The notes under the pieces were generated by a model. It ran no database searches, was not told the origin of the DNA, and worked only from the letters and a program-made list of their open reading frames with translations. From Gari tellinella (Eukaryota > Mollusca > Bivalvia > Cardiida > Psammobiidae): 64,000 nucleotides of DNA. The DNA lies in NCBI GenBank assembly GCA_922989275.2, contig OV277861.1, forward strand, positions 92,666,993 to 92,730,992. The letters run 5' to 3'. This document shows, piece by piece, positions 1 through 11,818 of this stretch. Both the position numbers and the translations under genes were made by a program. Numbering within the stretch: the stretch's first letter is position 1; each line of letters starts with the position of its first letter.

Positions 1-303
1 AGCTGAGAAATTATGACAATAAGATTGTGCCAATTGCTGATTGGATGATGCTGAGTGCAAAATATCTAAGCTTAGGGTACTGTGGTTTCAGAGAAGAAGA
101 TTTTTAAGTTTTTATTGAAACGATCTATTTTTAGCTCCTGTGACCTAGATATGCAGCGGATCGGAAATATTTGAACAACTTCCAAAGAGGTCTAGATAAG
201 GATCAATCCTGTCAAGTTTAATTTAAATACATTCAATAGTTTAGGAGCTGATGTAGTTTAAAGAAATTGTTGACGACGGACGTACGACGCACGACGGACG
301 ACG
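1..303 (-). repeat. E2 repeat, truncated by the window edge
   Basis: Contains the E2 blocks GAAGAAGATTTTTAAG, AGCTCCTGTGACCTAGATAT and GAAATTGTTGACGACGGACG, homologous to the same-orientation copy at 44125-44796 and the opposite copy at 60695-61876. No coding potential. Confidence 0.75.
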
Positions 304-871
304 GACTGACACTGATAATATGCTGTTTGCTGATAGGAATTTCAATATAAGACAAAACGAAATGAAAAGTTAGACCATGCCCCCCCCCCCCCCCCCCCCC
401 CCTTTAGATGAAAAATGAATTATCCAATATACAATCATAGATGATTCCACTGGGCGCAAATAAATTAAATGAGTATTTTACAACGTCTTTGCAGCGCTTG
501 GTGGGAGTTCAGTGTGTGCGTGTGCCAGTTGCCAGTTTAGACAGGTAAACTTGTTTAATCGCTCGTGAACATTATGTTTAACAGATTACCTGTGAATAGT
601 ACACGTGTCATCTGCAAAAAGTATAGTTCCAGACCAGAGAGACGAGGCGTTTGATCAGAATATGCACTGTTCGTTTTGTCATGGTATATTTCTTTAAATA
701 GATCTGAAAAAGTGGACTAGTCTTATTTGGAAAGTGAAATTGTTTCTTTTTAAGATTAAAGTAGCAATGAATCAATGGCCGGGCACCCTTGACACAACGT
801 CATTTTGGACTTGTGATTCAAGTAGAATACTATCGCCGGAAACAGAGCTTTTACTATTCACAAACAGTTCT
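304..871. other. no gene seen; poly-C tract
   Basis: A run of about 23 C at 380-402. Nothing else recognised. Confidence 0.6.
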
Positions 872-1113
872 GGGGCCTGTTTAATAAAACTTCGTACGAC
901 AAAAACGATCGTAAGTCAAAACTTTAAAATACATTTAATTTCTGATGTTTCTATCTAATCCTATCTTGTGACATAGCTTTTGAATTGTCTTTTCAAGACG
1001 ATTCCAAAAAGATGACACAAGACGGGATTGGATAGAGAAATGGATAATAATTGATACTTTTATAATACGACTTACGACAACATTTATCGTACGAAGTTTT
1101 ATGAAACGGGCCC
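872..1113. mobile_element. Family I hairpin MITE, copy 1
   Basis: About 242 bp with inverted ends GGGGCCTGTTTAATAAAACT and its complement at the right (ATGAAACGGGCCC). A central foldback is built on TTGTCTTTTCAAGACGATTC. Two close relatives lie at 14518-14764 and 41542-41784. It has no ORF, so movement would need a transposase from elsewhere. Confidence 0.8.
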
Positions 1114-1317
1114 AGATGCGTATAAGATGTTTCCAATTTCACTCTTAAGTCTGCACGGTTTAAAATGCCATATAGCCTTTGATTCTTATATTTCTCAAGT
1201 TCGTAGTAGGCTTTGAAAATATCGTGTAGGCTGTTGGGCCGAAATTTAATATGTTGGATCCGCCTTTGGAGTTTTATACATGTGTATGATTTCTATTGAA
1301 CGCACGCTACTGCAGGC

Positions 1318-1575
1318 GAGCTGTCATATAGCATAATTTACAGTCCATGGCTAATTGCAGTATACATGATAGTGACAAAATATCTAATATCAGTTTACAT
1401 CCTTTCCGTGTTGATAGTCGCGAAATATTCAATTGCAATGTTTGATGTCATTATACCGACTTGCAAACACTCGATCAGAAATTGATTTTTAATCAGTTAA
1501 AAGGGCAAAGAAACAGGTATGCCATTCTTTCTGGTCGGTGTATTCAATCGTGTAGAAAATGTCGTTATTGTTGGT
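1318..1575 (+). repeat. Family B repeat, copy 1
   Basis: About 260 bp containing CAGTTTACATCCTTTCC, TTGATAGTCGCGAAATATTC, GCAATGTTTGATGTCATTA and AAAATGTCGTTATTG. Three homologues are at 3768-4025, 9195-9460 and 13733-14012. No inverted ends are clear; class unknown. It abuts a degenerate family A MITE. Confidence 0.7.
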
Positions 1576-1586
1576 ACAGAAAACTA

Positions 1587-1791
1587 CAGTGGAGAAAACG
1601 CATTAAAGCTAAAACTATATTGTATCGATCAAGAAAACGTCTGATGAGGGTTTGCCCTTTTTGCCGCATTGCAATATATTGACAAATCAATCCGAAATAG
1701 TCAAAATGGATCCGTTGAAAACTAGAATTCTCCATTTGAAATGTCAGTTTGAAAACGCGTTTATTGGGAAAGAATAACACATTCTCCACTG
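1587..1791 (-). mobile_element. Family A MITE, degenerate copy
   Basis: TA-flanked ends CAGTGGAGAA and ATTCTCCACTG, with the subterminal AACGCGTTTATTGGGAAAGA of family A on the right. The interior has diverged and lacks the usual GATCAGACGCC hairpin. Confidence 0.6.
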
Positions 1792-1936
1792 TACTACATC
1801 ACGGTTAATACACTGTTCAAAATATATAGACCATATGACATACACTGAATATTACAAGTGTCATGTATGACTCAACTCGTAGCAAAATGGCTATGAAGCA
1901 TCGAAATAGTTAAAAATGGACAATAAAATACATGTA

Positions 1937-2283
1937 CAGCGCTCCCTCTCTACAACGACACCCAATGGGAGACAAACATTGTGTTCGTTGTTAGGAGGGA
2001 GTCGTTGTAGGGAGGGAAATTGATATACATTAATAAATCGCTTAAATCCAGATCAGACGCCGCGTAACGCGGCGTCTGATCTGGATTCAAGCTGTTTGTC
2101 ACTAGTCGTTACATTGTTTCTGTCAAAATGTCCATTATGTAATTTTGAGAAAACAGCAGACGACAATTTTAAGCAGACGACATAAGGTTAGACATAATTG
2201 TGTTGTTTGGGGGAAAAGCGAAAAGCGTCGTTGTAAGGAGGGAATCGTTATTGGGAGGGCCAATATGTAGAGAGGGAATGCCG
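1937..2283 (-). mobile_element. Family C MITE, copy 1
   Basis: About 347 bp, TA-flanked, with ends CAGCGCTCCCTCTCTACAAC and GTAGAGAGGGAATGCCG. The central hairpin AGATCAGACGCCGCG/CGCGGCGTCTGATCT is at about 2050-2098. The CAGACGACAATTTTAAGCAG block is shared with the other C copies. No ORF. Confidence 0.8.
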
Positions 2284-2995
2284 TATAAGCATAGACGAAC
2301 CCACTAGATATCAAAGGGAGAATTGCTAGGACAAATAGAGGTCGTGGTGTTTTGTAGGGCCCCGTTTAATTTAAATATCTCAGGGCTCCTCTAAACAAGC
2401 ATGTCCTTAATCAGGCACAGTTTTATGTGTGAGTGTCTAAATACAGAATATACGCAAGTCTGAGCTAGGTTGGGATCAATAAATATTCACATAAGCATTT
2501 TTTTTATCTTATTCAGTATATATTGTAATGTCCCGGTTTTCGGTCGACAAACATGTTCATTGTTTGTCAGCACCCGCATTTATAATGCCAGCATAAGTGG
2601 CTGTTTTCAAAAGTCATTTCATCATTATAATTCCATACTGTAATCTTTACGATATAAGCTACCTCTAGATCGTGTTAGCTCCCGCAGCATCTTTTATTAG
2701 GCCTGTATGTGTATTTGTTCTCGTTCATAGTTGCTAGAAGCAAGTGCTTCGAGAACGACGCCATCTTGTTTTATGCTAAAGTGATGAATTGTGGGTCGCA
2801 GCCTTGGTTTCATGTACATAGTACAGTAGCGGCAAGATTTCAACCTACGAAAGCTCTTTGAAAAGTAATTTATTCCATATTTTAGCTATGAGCGTCCCTT
2901 CTAAGTATATTCCCCCTCATGTTTATAACATTCTTGTATTTTTAGAAAGGGATATTGGTACTGTTTTAGTCATTTTTAGGTCCGCGCAGTGCCAG
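2284..2995. other. no gene or repeat recognised
   Basis: AT-rich single-copy-looking sequence; no exon with consistent splice sites seen. Confidence 0.5.
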
Positions 2996-3200
2996 CGTCT
3001 TCGCATACCATATAAGGAGTGCACACTTGGTGTGCACTCCATATAAGAAGTGCACACTTTGGTGCGGTTTTTGTGCAACAGATTTTCGGTGCGATTTTAA
3101 CGTTAAATCGCACCAGAAATTTGGTGCACACCACGTGACCAATTTTCTGTATAAATACCCCGGGTTGCAGACGAATCGAGGACTCTCGAGATAGAATTTC
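2996..3200. repeat. GTGCAC-rich inverted repeats
   Basis: A hairpin GGAGTGCACAC/GTGTGCACTCC is followed by a second foldback centred on ATTTTAACGTTAAAT with GGTGCG/CGCACC arms. It looks like the ends of an unclassified small element; no second copy was found here. Confidence 0.4.
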
Positions 3201-3767
3201 AAAGGTGCGGCACCATATTGCCTTACTCTTTTAGAAAAGAATTACAAATGTAGTTAGAAATAGAAGAAGTCTAGTGACTTGAGATTTATTATTATCGAGT
3301 AGGATATAAATAAAGCATCACATAAAATTTGATTAAGCCTTACTTTTACTTTATTTGCCGCACGAAAGAGAGTCCATTTTAGTTAATATTTATTTGAGAG
3401 AAAGAGAGAGAAGAAAGGGGTGATCTTGAATCACGCTACCAATTTGGATCCAGATCAGACCCCTGAATTGACGTGTACTACCGCTCGGCACGTGACAATA
3501 TTCAGCAGGAAAGTCATAAGATTTACAATTTTTTCTATTTTTCAAGCGTGATAACTTAAAAAGGTTGAAAGTAAAGCTTTCAGCCTGCTTTGAGCTACCA
3601 TCTGCTAGGATAGAAATCCAAAGATTCGGAAAAATTTTGAGAAATGGCAGCCCTGGTCCAGTTATTATTATCTCTGTCTCAAACGAAACCCTGTTGGTTA
3701 TATACTATATAAAACGCATAAAGGCCAATGGCAGCTTGAATTGAGCGTGTTGCAGTATATCTGGTGT
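3201..3767. other. no gene; two hairpin-core remnants
   Basis: A half type-I core (GGATCCAGATCAGAC) at about 3447-3462 and a half type-II core (TTGAAAGTAAAGC then TTTCAGCCTGCTTTGAGC) at 3565-3600 are decayed MITE pieces. Confidence 0.45.
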
Positions 3768-4025
3768 TTGTCATACTGCGTAATTTACTGTTCAATGTTA
3801 ATTACAGTATACAAGATAGCGATTAGAATATCTAATCTCAGTTTACATCCTTCCTGCGTTGATAGTCGCGAACTATTAAATTCCAATGTTTGATATCATC
3901 ATACTGTCTTGAACGCAATACAAGACACCGAAATTGCTTGCTGATCATTTAACAGGACATAATCAATTTCGACATTCTTGCCGACCGTTATATATTATCA
4001 AAAAAACAGAAATGTCGTTATTGGT
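3768..4025 (+). repeat. Family B repeat, copy 2
   Basis: Shares CAGTTTACATCCTTCC, GTTGATAGTCGCGAA and AATGTCGTTATTGGTAGAAA with the other B copies. Confidence 0.7.
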
Positions 4026-4194
4026 AGAAAGGATCAACAATTGGGACAAGACAAGCATATTGTCAAAAGAAATAAAAACGGATTTCAACAAATAATTTCA
4101 CAGAACAAGGGGAGGAGTATTACTACTCGACATAAGTATAGTTTTTACTATTACACCCATTCACAAGAGGCTCGTACATGTGTAAAAGACATTA

Positions 4195-4440
4195 CAGTGG
4201 AGAATATGTTATTCTTTCCCAATAAACGCGTTTACGCTAAAACTATTATTTCCAATACAAACAGTTTGGAGCCAGATCAGACGCCGGGTAACCCGGCGTC
4301 TGATCAGGCTCCAAACTGTTTGCCACCAAGATAAACATGAAATATCAGAATTGTCCAAAAGTTGTTCTTTTCTACGTTTTAGTGCTTTGCGTTTGCGTAC
4401 GTTTGCGTTTAAACGGGAAAGAATAACAGATTCTCCACTG
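4195..4440 (-). mobile_element. Family A MITE
   Basis: 246 bp, TA-flanked. Ends are CAGTGGAGAATATGTTATTC and GAATAACAGATTCTCCACTG. The central near-perfect hairpin is CCAGATCAGACGCCGGG/CCCGGCGTCTGATCAGG within CAAACAGTTTGGAG arms. Subterminal blocks are AACGCGTTTACG and ACGTTTGCGTTTAAACGGG. TA duplication and ends fit a Tc1/mariner-type non-autonomous element. Confidence 0.9.
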
Positions 4441-4543
4441 TATGACACATTGCAAAGCAAGCTGAATTAACCCTCTCATTGTTATGAAGTAATTAGCTTC
4501 AAACACATTGTCTTCTTCTCTTATTTATTAGCTTTAAATATTA

Positions 4544-4789
4544 CAGTGGAGAATATGTTATTCTTTCCCGTTTAAACGCAAACGTACGCAAACGCAAAGC
4601 ACTAAAACGTAGAAAAGTACAACTTTTGGACAATTCTGATAATTCATGTTTATCTTGGTGGCAAACAGTTTGGAGCCTGATCAGACGCCGGGTTCACCGG
4701 CGTCTGATCTGGCTCCAAACTGTTTGCACTGTAAATAATAGTTTTAGCGTAAACGCGTTTATTGGGAAAGAATAACAGATTCTCCACTG
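4544..4789 (+). mobile_element. Family A MITE
   Basis: 246 bp, TA-flanked, opposite in orientation to its neighbour at 4195-4440 and nearly identical to it, so the pair forms a larger inverted repeat with a 103-bp spacer. Confidence 0.9.
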
Positions 4790-5491
4790 TAGGTGTTTTG
4801 TCTTAAGAAATATAAAATTTAGTGTCAAACAGTAAGGTTCCTGATCAGACGCCGAGATGCAAGGCGTCTGATCAGAAACCAAACTGTCCCCAAATAACTA
4901 CTGTACTAAGGGTTCAAACGGATATTTTCTTGACAAGTGTAGCCATCTGAATTGAATATTGATTACAACCATCATTTTGAGTATCACTAAAATCGGCATT
5001 TTGATATCTAGAGCTCGCTTTAGTCGAATATATCAGTATTGCAATGTTAAATCGAGACACAGTAACGTTTTTACCTGGAAATACGGACATATTTGATAGG
5101 TGAGCTATTGATAATAAAATTCTGCTGCAGAAATACAATTATTTATTTATTCATTTCTCATACAACATAGCAATTTATTAAAGTTAAAAAGACAATAAAA
5201 GTTGTACTCTGTCACTATTAAATAGAGTTATAAGAAGACTATGTACAGTAAACTAGTACTTTTCATACTGTTATATTGATAAGTTACATATAAAACAAAT
5301 AAATCTACAGGAAAACATTGGACAATATTTCACCTATAGAGAATTACTGTTTATGATTATCCAATCGGAAAGTAACAAGTTTAAATATTTCTTCGACGTA
5401 TTTATCCTTTTTAAAACCCAATTTCTCCTTTAATAACTAAAATTTAGAATTTTTTTCATAACAAATATAAAGATAAAATAATGTAAATATT
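4790..5491. other. no gene; one type-I hairpin core
   Basis: A complete core hairpin (AGTAAGGTTCCTGATCAGAC and complement) lies at about 4826-4892 without recognisable ends. The remainder shows nothing. Confidence 0.5.
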
Positions 5492-5628
5492 GAAATGAAT
5501 TGATTTTTTTCGGTGTTCAAGCCAAATGAACGACAGAAAATTATCGGCAAATACCGCGATTCAAGGTATTTGCCGATAATTTTCTGTCGTTCATTTGGCT
5601 TGAACACCGAAAAAAATCAATTCATTTC
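5492..5628. repeat. perfect 64-bp-arm hairpin
   Basis: Two exactly complementary 64-base arms (from GAAATGAATTGATTTTTTTC to GGCAAATACC) are separated by a 9-base loop GCGATTCAA. No mismatch was seen by eye. No similar sequence occurs elsewhere in the window. Confidence 0.9.
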
Positions 5629-5680
5629 TTAATTATCAAGAGCGCTCCATAAACAAGGTTATCGAAAGACAAAACTAATA

Positions 5681-6032
5681 CAGTGCTCCTTCCCCACACC
5701 GACCGTTGACCAACGATTCCCTCCTAACAACTTCGCTAGTCCCTGTTCCCCAAACATAACAATTATGTTTAACCTTTTCACGGCTGAAATGTCGTCTGCT
5801 TACAATTGTCGTCTGCAGTTTTTTTTGTTTTTTTTTTTTATCAAAATCACATTTGGACAGAAACAATAACATAATGACGAGTTACAAACATCTTGAATCA
5901 AAATCAGACGCCGCTTTACGCGCGTTTGAACTGAATTCAAGTTGTTTGCTAATGTGCGCTAGTTTCTATCCCTATAACAACTCCCTCCGAACAGTACACA
6001 CACTTTTTGTCTCCCATTGGGTGTTGTTGTAT
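5681..6032 (+). mobile_element. Family C MITE, copy 2
   Basis: Starts TACAGTGCTCCTTCC-like after TA and ends near TCTCCCATTGGGTGTTGTTG. The internal AATTGTCGTCTGC and CATCTTGAATCAAAATCAGA core are recognisable. Diverged, right end eroded. Confidence 0.7.
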
Positions 6033-6532
6033 AAATATATATAGCAAATTCGTGTTATAATACACAAATAGAAAATTAAACAGTGTCATTTAAAATAGTT
6101 AAAGAATTATAAGAGACATGAGAATCGGAAATTATTGCAGCTGTAACATCACAGTCTTACGGTCGCTCTCTGTCTTGCAAATACAGACGTTTCATTATAC
6201 TCGAATCTACAAGCATTTGTATTTGTATACTCCTGCAGTAATAGGAAATGTAATATTTGTTTTTGAAAGTGACCAAAATAGTTTATTTTATAACCTATTT
6301 AGCCAATTAGGAATTTAGGAATTACTATTTGTTAAGCAGGCACGACCAGATTGCAGTATCATTTCAAGACTAGAAACACAAAAAGGATCGACTTAATCCG
6401 TTGAAGCCTACTCACACATGTATATGCGTCATTTGCAAACAGCATATACATGTGAAAAGTGCACATGCCCTACCCAAACAGTGAATATCCTTCTAAATGA
6501 GCCCTCTGATCAGGGTCTGTACTGTTGGTTAT
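6033..6532. other. no gene; family N core remnant at the right
   Basis: CCTCTGATCAGGGTCTGTAC at about 6502-6525 is half of a family N hairpin. Otherwise nothing recognised. Confidence 0.45.
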
Positions 6533-6911
6533 ACAGTGTTCCCTCTCTACAACGGCCCACCCAACAACGATTCCCTCCTTACAACGACTCTTGTCGCTGT
6601 TCCCGAAACTGGACAATTATGTCTAACGCTTTTATTGCTGCAATATTGTCTGCTTAAAATTGTCGTCTGCTGTTTTTCTAAAAGATACATATTTGACCAT
6701 TTCAGAGTAAAACACTTTATTACGAGTGACAAACAGCTTGAATCCAGAGCAGACGCCGCGTTACGCGGCGTCTGATCTGTATTCGCGGCGTCTGATCTGG
6801 ATTCAAGCTGTTTGCAAATGTAAGCCAAATTCCCTCCCTGTAACGACTCCCTCCGAACAACGAACATATTTTGTGTCTCCCATTGGGTGTCGTTGTAGAG
6901 AGGGAACGCTG
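6533..6911 (+). mobile_element. Family C MITE, copy 3 with a duplicated half-core
   Basis: TA-flanked ends CAGTGTTCCCTCTCTACAAC and AGAGAGGGAACGCTG. The right half of the core hairpin is duplicated: GCGGCGTCTGATCTG occurs twice in tandem at about 6765-6800. Confidence 0.85.
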
Positions 6912-7558
6912 TATTGAAATACATTGACAAAAACAACCCTATATAGTAATAAAAATTGATGACAAAAAGGCCAGGGTTGCCATAAGTTGATCCTAAGATT
7001 TCGAAAAATTATATTTTTCAATCGCATTACGTACATCAGTTTGATGGTAAAGCAGAATGCGCATTTGGGCGCATTCTGCTTTACTTTCAGACAGCTTATC
7101 GCTACCATCTGCAAAGATAAAAATCCGTAGAGTTCCGACAAATCCTGAGAAATGGCAGCTCTGAAACTGGCATTGTCCATTTCATGTTTCAGGATGGAAA
7201 GGGTTGAGATATTTAGAGATGCCGAGGTTCGACTGTACTTCTACTTGATTTTCAAGCGGAACCAGTTCAGTTAGTTTATTGTTCCCTTGCAAGAATACGT
7301 GGGGACAGACAGCTGCATTTCATGTGATTTATTTGACGTGTATGAGAACCATGGCAAAACTTTATTTGCAGTAAAGGAATGTCAGGTTTTCAAACGTATC
7401 CTTAAAGTGCTGCACAGCACGTGTAAGACATAGGTTATACTAAAGTTTATTGGTCTAGAGTTTATTGACATGCTAGATAAAAGTTTGAATAATTAAGAAG
7501 CTTAGACACTTGATTGCTGACAGTCTGATAAAGAACAAGGCTATTTGGAAAGTCTGCC
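6912..7558. other. no gene; type-II hairpin core at 7047-7083
   Basis: GTAAAGCAGAATGCGC and its complement form a hairpin with the family D core but without D ends. The following CTACCATCTGCAAAGATAAA is the usual D sequence, so this is a decayed D copy. Confidence 0.5.
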
Positions 7559-7775
7559 TTAACCCCTTCACTGCCGTGACGTCATCAATTTTAAACAATT
7601 GCCGTCTGCTTTTATTTCTAAAATTAAATATTTAGTTATTTTGACTTTTTAAATACTAAAATGAGTGTAAAACAGTTTGTATCCTGATCAGACGCCGCGT
7701 CACGCGGCGTCTGATCAGGATCCAAACTGTTTTCAAACTAATAGTGTACTCGGGGTAAGGCAGTGAAATGGTTAA
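7559..7775 (+). mobile_element. Family M MITE, copy 1 (TTAA ends)
   Basis: Ends TTAACCCCTTCACTGCCGTG and GGCAGTGAAATGGTTAA. The central perfect hairpin is CCTGATCAGACGCCGCGT/ACGCGGCGTCTGATCAGG. TTAA termini followed by CCC are typical of piggyBac-type elements. Confidence 0.85.
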
Positions 7776-8932
7776 TCTAACAATGTCTCAACCAATTACC
7801 CATAGCCTGTATCAAAATTTTGAGATAGGTTATCACTCTGCTTACTTTTAAGCTTAGATATGCTAAGATATAGCAAATAGTTCTAATGCTGCATATTCAT
7901 GACTGCACAAGGTGGAACTTTTTTCTTCTGTGGAGGAGCAAAACAAAGACGATAAAGGGCTATTTCTTTGGGAAATTGGTTTTAAAAACATTGAATTGTC
8001 CACTTGATAGTCTCAGAAACATCATACCAAGCTATTCCAAAGAATAAATTTGCAAAACTTGTTTAAGACGGTAAAATAATGTGTGCAATCGGGGAGTTTA
8101 CGTAGTACTTAAATGGAAGAGGTAATGCAAGCTATAGTATATTACTGCTGCTCTTAAATCATTATCCCCTGAAACATCCAATAGACGATTCCAGTTTGCA
8201 ATAAAGACTGGTCCATTTCAGACAATTCAGTTGGTTTTTTTTTAAATAAATTGCAAAATGACAGACAGAGTGGAGTCCCTGATCAAAGGGCTTCTGCTGG
8301 AGCCCTCTGATCAGGGACTTCACTGTTTGCATTGGACTAGTTTACTCTTCACATGTACACATTGTTAAAATGCGTCACTAGGGCTCAATGAGATAACAAA
8401 TACACTATTTGTAAATAATAAAAAAGCCATATGTATAGAATACACTTTTGCCACAAATAGTGCAGACGCTGATAAGTAATTGCTGTTTACCCAAGAGACC
8501 TTCCTACCTTGTCATTGTTTTGGGGATACATCGTCAAAGGGAATTGTTTCTGTTTATTAGACCTAGATTATCCCCTCTGCCAAGAACTGAAATGAAGGCG
8601 GGTTTGTGCATTTGGTCCCATGCGTTGCTTTGCAACAAACAGGATTAGCCGAAACAATCTTTCTGTGATCATCATCATCTTATCTCATAATCTCGCATCC
8701 TTAATCGTCGCTATATGACCTACGTTATGTATAAGTGCATAAACCCAAACTTATTGTTATTGAATTTCGGTGGTTAGTTGTTTCTGCACTGTTTACAAAG
8801 TTGTGTTTGGCGTTTCTTCTGTACTTTCATCGTGAATTCAGCTGCTACTCTCTCCGAGTCTACAATGGCACAGATTTGCTACATTCTTTCAAGATATATT
8901 TGATTGTTTGAATGGTAGATCCACATTTGGAA
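7776..8932. other. no gene; family N hairpin at 8272-8332
   Basis: GGAGTCCCTGATCAAAGGGC and its complement form a hairpin of the N type. The rest shows nothing recognisable. Confidence 0.5.
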
Positions 8933-9146
8933 TTAACCCCGTCACTGCCATGACGCAATCTAACGCAACAATTGTTTTATGTTTTTATTAATTAAATTTA
9001 AATTTAAAGCATTTTGACTTAAGAAATTTTGGAGTCGGTGCCAAACAGTTATGATCATGATCAGACGACGCGTCACGCTGCGTGTGATCAGGATCTAAAC
9101 TGTTTTCATATAGCCATTGCACCAAGGGTAAGGCAGTGATGGAGGG
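8933..9146 (+). mobile_element. Family M MITE, copy 2
   Basis: Starts TTAACCCCGTCACTGCCATG and ends in GGTAAGGCAGTGATGGAGGG; the core GATCAGACGACGCGTCACG is degenerate. Confidence 0.75.
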
Positions 9147-9194
9147 CAATGCGATTTCCAAATTTAATCCATGTAACTTGGGCGAGCGATACAT

Positions 9195-9460
9195 GTCATT
9201 ATACGTACATGTATTTTACAGTCTATGGACAATTGCAGTATATTCAAGACAGCGATTATGACATAGATGTAATATTAGTTTACATCCTTCCTGGGTTGAT
9301 GGTTGTGAAATATTGAGTTACAACGTTTGATGTCATTGTACCGTCTTGCACGCAAAACCTCGATTCGAAATTGATTGTTAATAATTTAAAAGGAAGGAAA
9401 CAATTGTGGCATACTATCCACACGGTTTTATCAATAGTGCAGAAAATGTCTTTATTGGTA
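9195..9460 (+). repeat. Family B repeat, copy 3
   Basis: Carries CAGTCTATGGACAATTGCAG, TTAGTTTACATCCTTCCTGG and TTGATGTCATTGTACCGTCT. Confidence 0.7.
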
Positions 9461-9608
9461 ATACCACAAAACGCTTCAGGAAATACAAACATAACATTTT
9501 CAAATACAAGCGGAAATAAAAGTGAATTGCAATGAATGTTCTTAACTGAATGAGGTAATATATAAACAGAGTGATCAATCAATGTCAACAACAAGTAAAC
9601 CATTGTTA

Positions 9609-9844
9609 CAGTGGATAATCTGTTATTCTTTCCCGTTTAAACGCAAACGCAAAGCACTAAAACGTAGAAAAGAACAACTTTTGGACAATTCTGATAATTC
9701 TTGTTTATCTTGGTGGCAAACAGTTTGGAGCCTGATCAGACGCCGGGTAACCCGGCGTCTGATCTGGCTACAAACTGTTTGCACTGCAAATAATAGTTTT
9801 AGAGTAAACGCGTTTATTGGGAAAGAATAACAGATTCTCCACTG
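9609..9844 (+). mobile_element. Family A MITE
   Basis: 236 bp between TA dinucleotides; ends CAGTGGATAATCTGTTATTC and AACAGATTCTCCACTG. The core hairpin is intact. The CGTACG-containing repeat of the left subterminal block is shorter than in other copies. Confidence 0.9.
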
Positions 9845-11670
9845 TAGTATAACTGCATATAGGTCACAAACATTCTACTAGAGCAAGATTGAAGAATAAC
9901 AAATAGCGCATGAGATTTCTGCTTCACGTTCAGCTTGCTCTAAATATCTACTTTAGCTTAATACAAAATACAATACATGTACTAACATGGAGTTATTCAA
10001 ATTTTGTAAGTTCACATAATCATATATGAGATTTAAGTATGTACAGACATTTTGTGTCATTTGATTTAAAAGATTAATCTTATATGAAAAGCATTCTAAA
10101 GTTTCGTTTTTGCGAGGAAATGATGTTCTTGATATACATTGATTGACACCCACATGCATCTAAAACACGTTATATATCTGTGTTATGTACTGTGTTTTGA
10201 AGCATTGACCCAACAGCCATGTGGTGACAACGGTTCTTGGACTGTACAATGTTGCAATGCAATAAGGCAGGTTTCGTCATGACACGGCTAAAATATATAT
10301 TAGAAAACAATGACTTCAAATGATATCCAGCACTACCATTAGATCTAAAAGAGGTTTTCATTGAAAACAACCAGCTTTAACTCACTTATTGTAAAGACAC
10401 TGAAAAACAAATGGTGTACTTGCGAAAAATTGAAAATACTCAAAAAAAGCAAAGTTGTGACAATATCGTGCATGTGGCTTTAAAGAAATATGATAGGTAT
10501 AAAACATCTTCTAGGAAAAAAACTGAATCTTAATATTTTAGACTTTTCCTATCGCTTTTTTCTACTCCGATATAAGCAGGAGTAGACCTTTGTTTCGAAC
10601 TTCGCTACATACAATTGAAATATTATTAAATTGGGCGTCAGATGAGAAATCCTCAGTTATGAAATGGTCTAAAGAGATTGCACAATTTTAGCCTTTACCT
10701 TGTTTTTTTCTTCTCCGTACGGGTTCGAATCCCGACTGAGCGCAATATTGTTTTCTTTTAAATGTATTTTTTACATAATTATTAGATATATTCCTAAAAC
10801 TAACATTTGTGTGCTAATATTATTATGGCGCCTGGCAATCGTTTACAAAAAACATACAGTTATATACCAACTTTGGTTCACTTTAACATATTTGGGAATG
10901 AAACATATTGCAGGCAACGAGTTTATGACATTTGGACTGAAGTTATGTTGTTACGGCTGTCAAACAGTTTTGGTCTTGATTAGACACCGTGTTATGCGGC
11001 GTTTTACCATGATTCAAACTTTTTGCAAAGTCGCTAATAAGCGCCCCTGGAAGTGTAAAAGTAAAACCTACATGTTCTATAAAATGATTGTGCAACAACT
11101 ATATTTTCTTCCTTGCCATCAAAGGTACAAACAGAATACAACACAGCATGCTTGTCTCGGCATTATCACTTCCATAGATGTACGTAGATTACTATTCAAA
11201 TTACCATACCACCATCCGCGTACAAAAGGTAATCTGCAATGGTTTTCAATGTTCAATTGATTTAATTTAATTTCTCTTTATTGCATAAAACATATGTAGC
11301 GTATAGCAAGCATGGTATAATAACATAGTACAGTGGTATAAACATGAAAATAGACACAAACAAAAACTAGATATATATCTCTTCAGGTTTGGTCTGAAAT
11401 TTGTACTGTGAATTGTTTTAATTTTAGATATTTGAGTATGAAATTAGCAGTTTTGACATTTGGCATAAAGGAACATTGATACTCATAAAATGTAGAATTG
11501 TACGTGTGAATTACAGTTAAGGGCATTGTTTCGTTTCATCGAAATAATTAGGATTGCTTGATGACAAGGGATAATCTAAGCGACAGCACTCACGAGCGTA
11601 ATCCATTGACTTTTCTCTAAACACAAATCTTGCTTCACGAACCTGTTGTTCTACGTCATCAACAGTTGCT
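9845..11670. other. no gene; tRNA-like box B and decayed core
   Basis: GGGTTCGAATCCCGAC at 10721-10736 is a tRNA B-box-like motif, probably a SINE relic. A decayed type-I core (CAAACAGTTTTGGTCTTGAT ...) is at 10961-11027. No splice-consistent exon found. Confidence 0.45.
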
Positions 11671-11818
11671 GGGTCCAAGGTTATAAAGCGTTTGACCTTA
11701 GTCTGAGTGTGTTCTCAAGCATTTGATTGGTCAGGTTTGAGCCTAGGCTCAAATCTGACCAATCAAATGATTGATAACGACTTTAGACTTAACTGAAAAG
11801 CTTTATAACATTGGACCC
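11671..11818. repeat. fold-back element with inverted ends
   Basis: Outer arms GGGTCCAAGGTTATAAAGC and GCTTTATAACATTGGACCC enclose a tight central hairpin CATTTGATTGGTCAGGTTTG/CAAATCTGACCAATCAAATG (one mismatch in the full arm). The hairpin carries two opposed CCAAT boxes. Class unknown. Confidence 0.75.

Noticed and set aside
380..402. Poly-C tract (also 35380-35393, and poly-G at 32368-32384) as a signal
   Set aside because: Homopolymers are common and error-prone in assemblies; no context supports a role.
10700..11260. 186-codon open frame
   Set aside because: It runs through a tRNA-like B box and a decayed MITE core hairpin; no splice context, no domain, unlikely composition.
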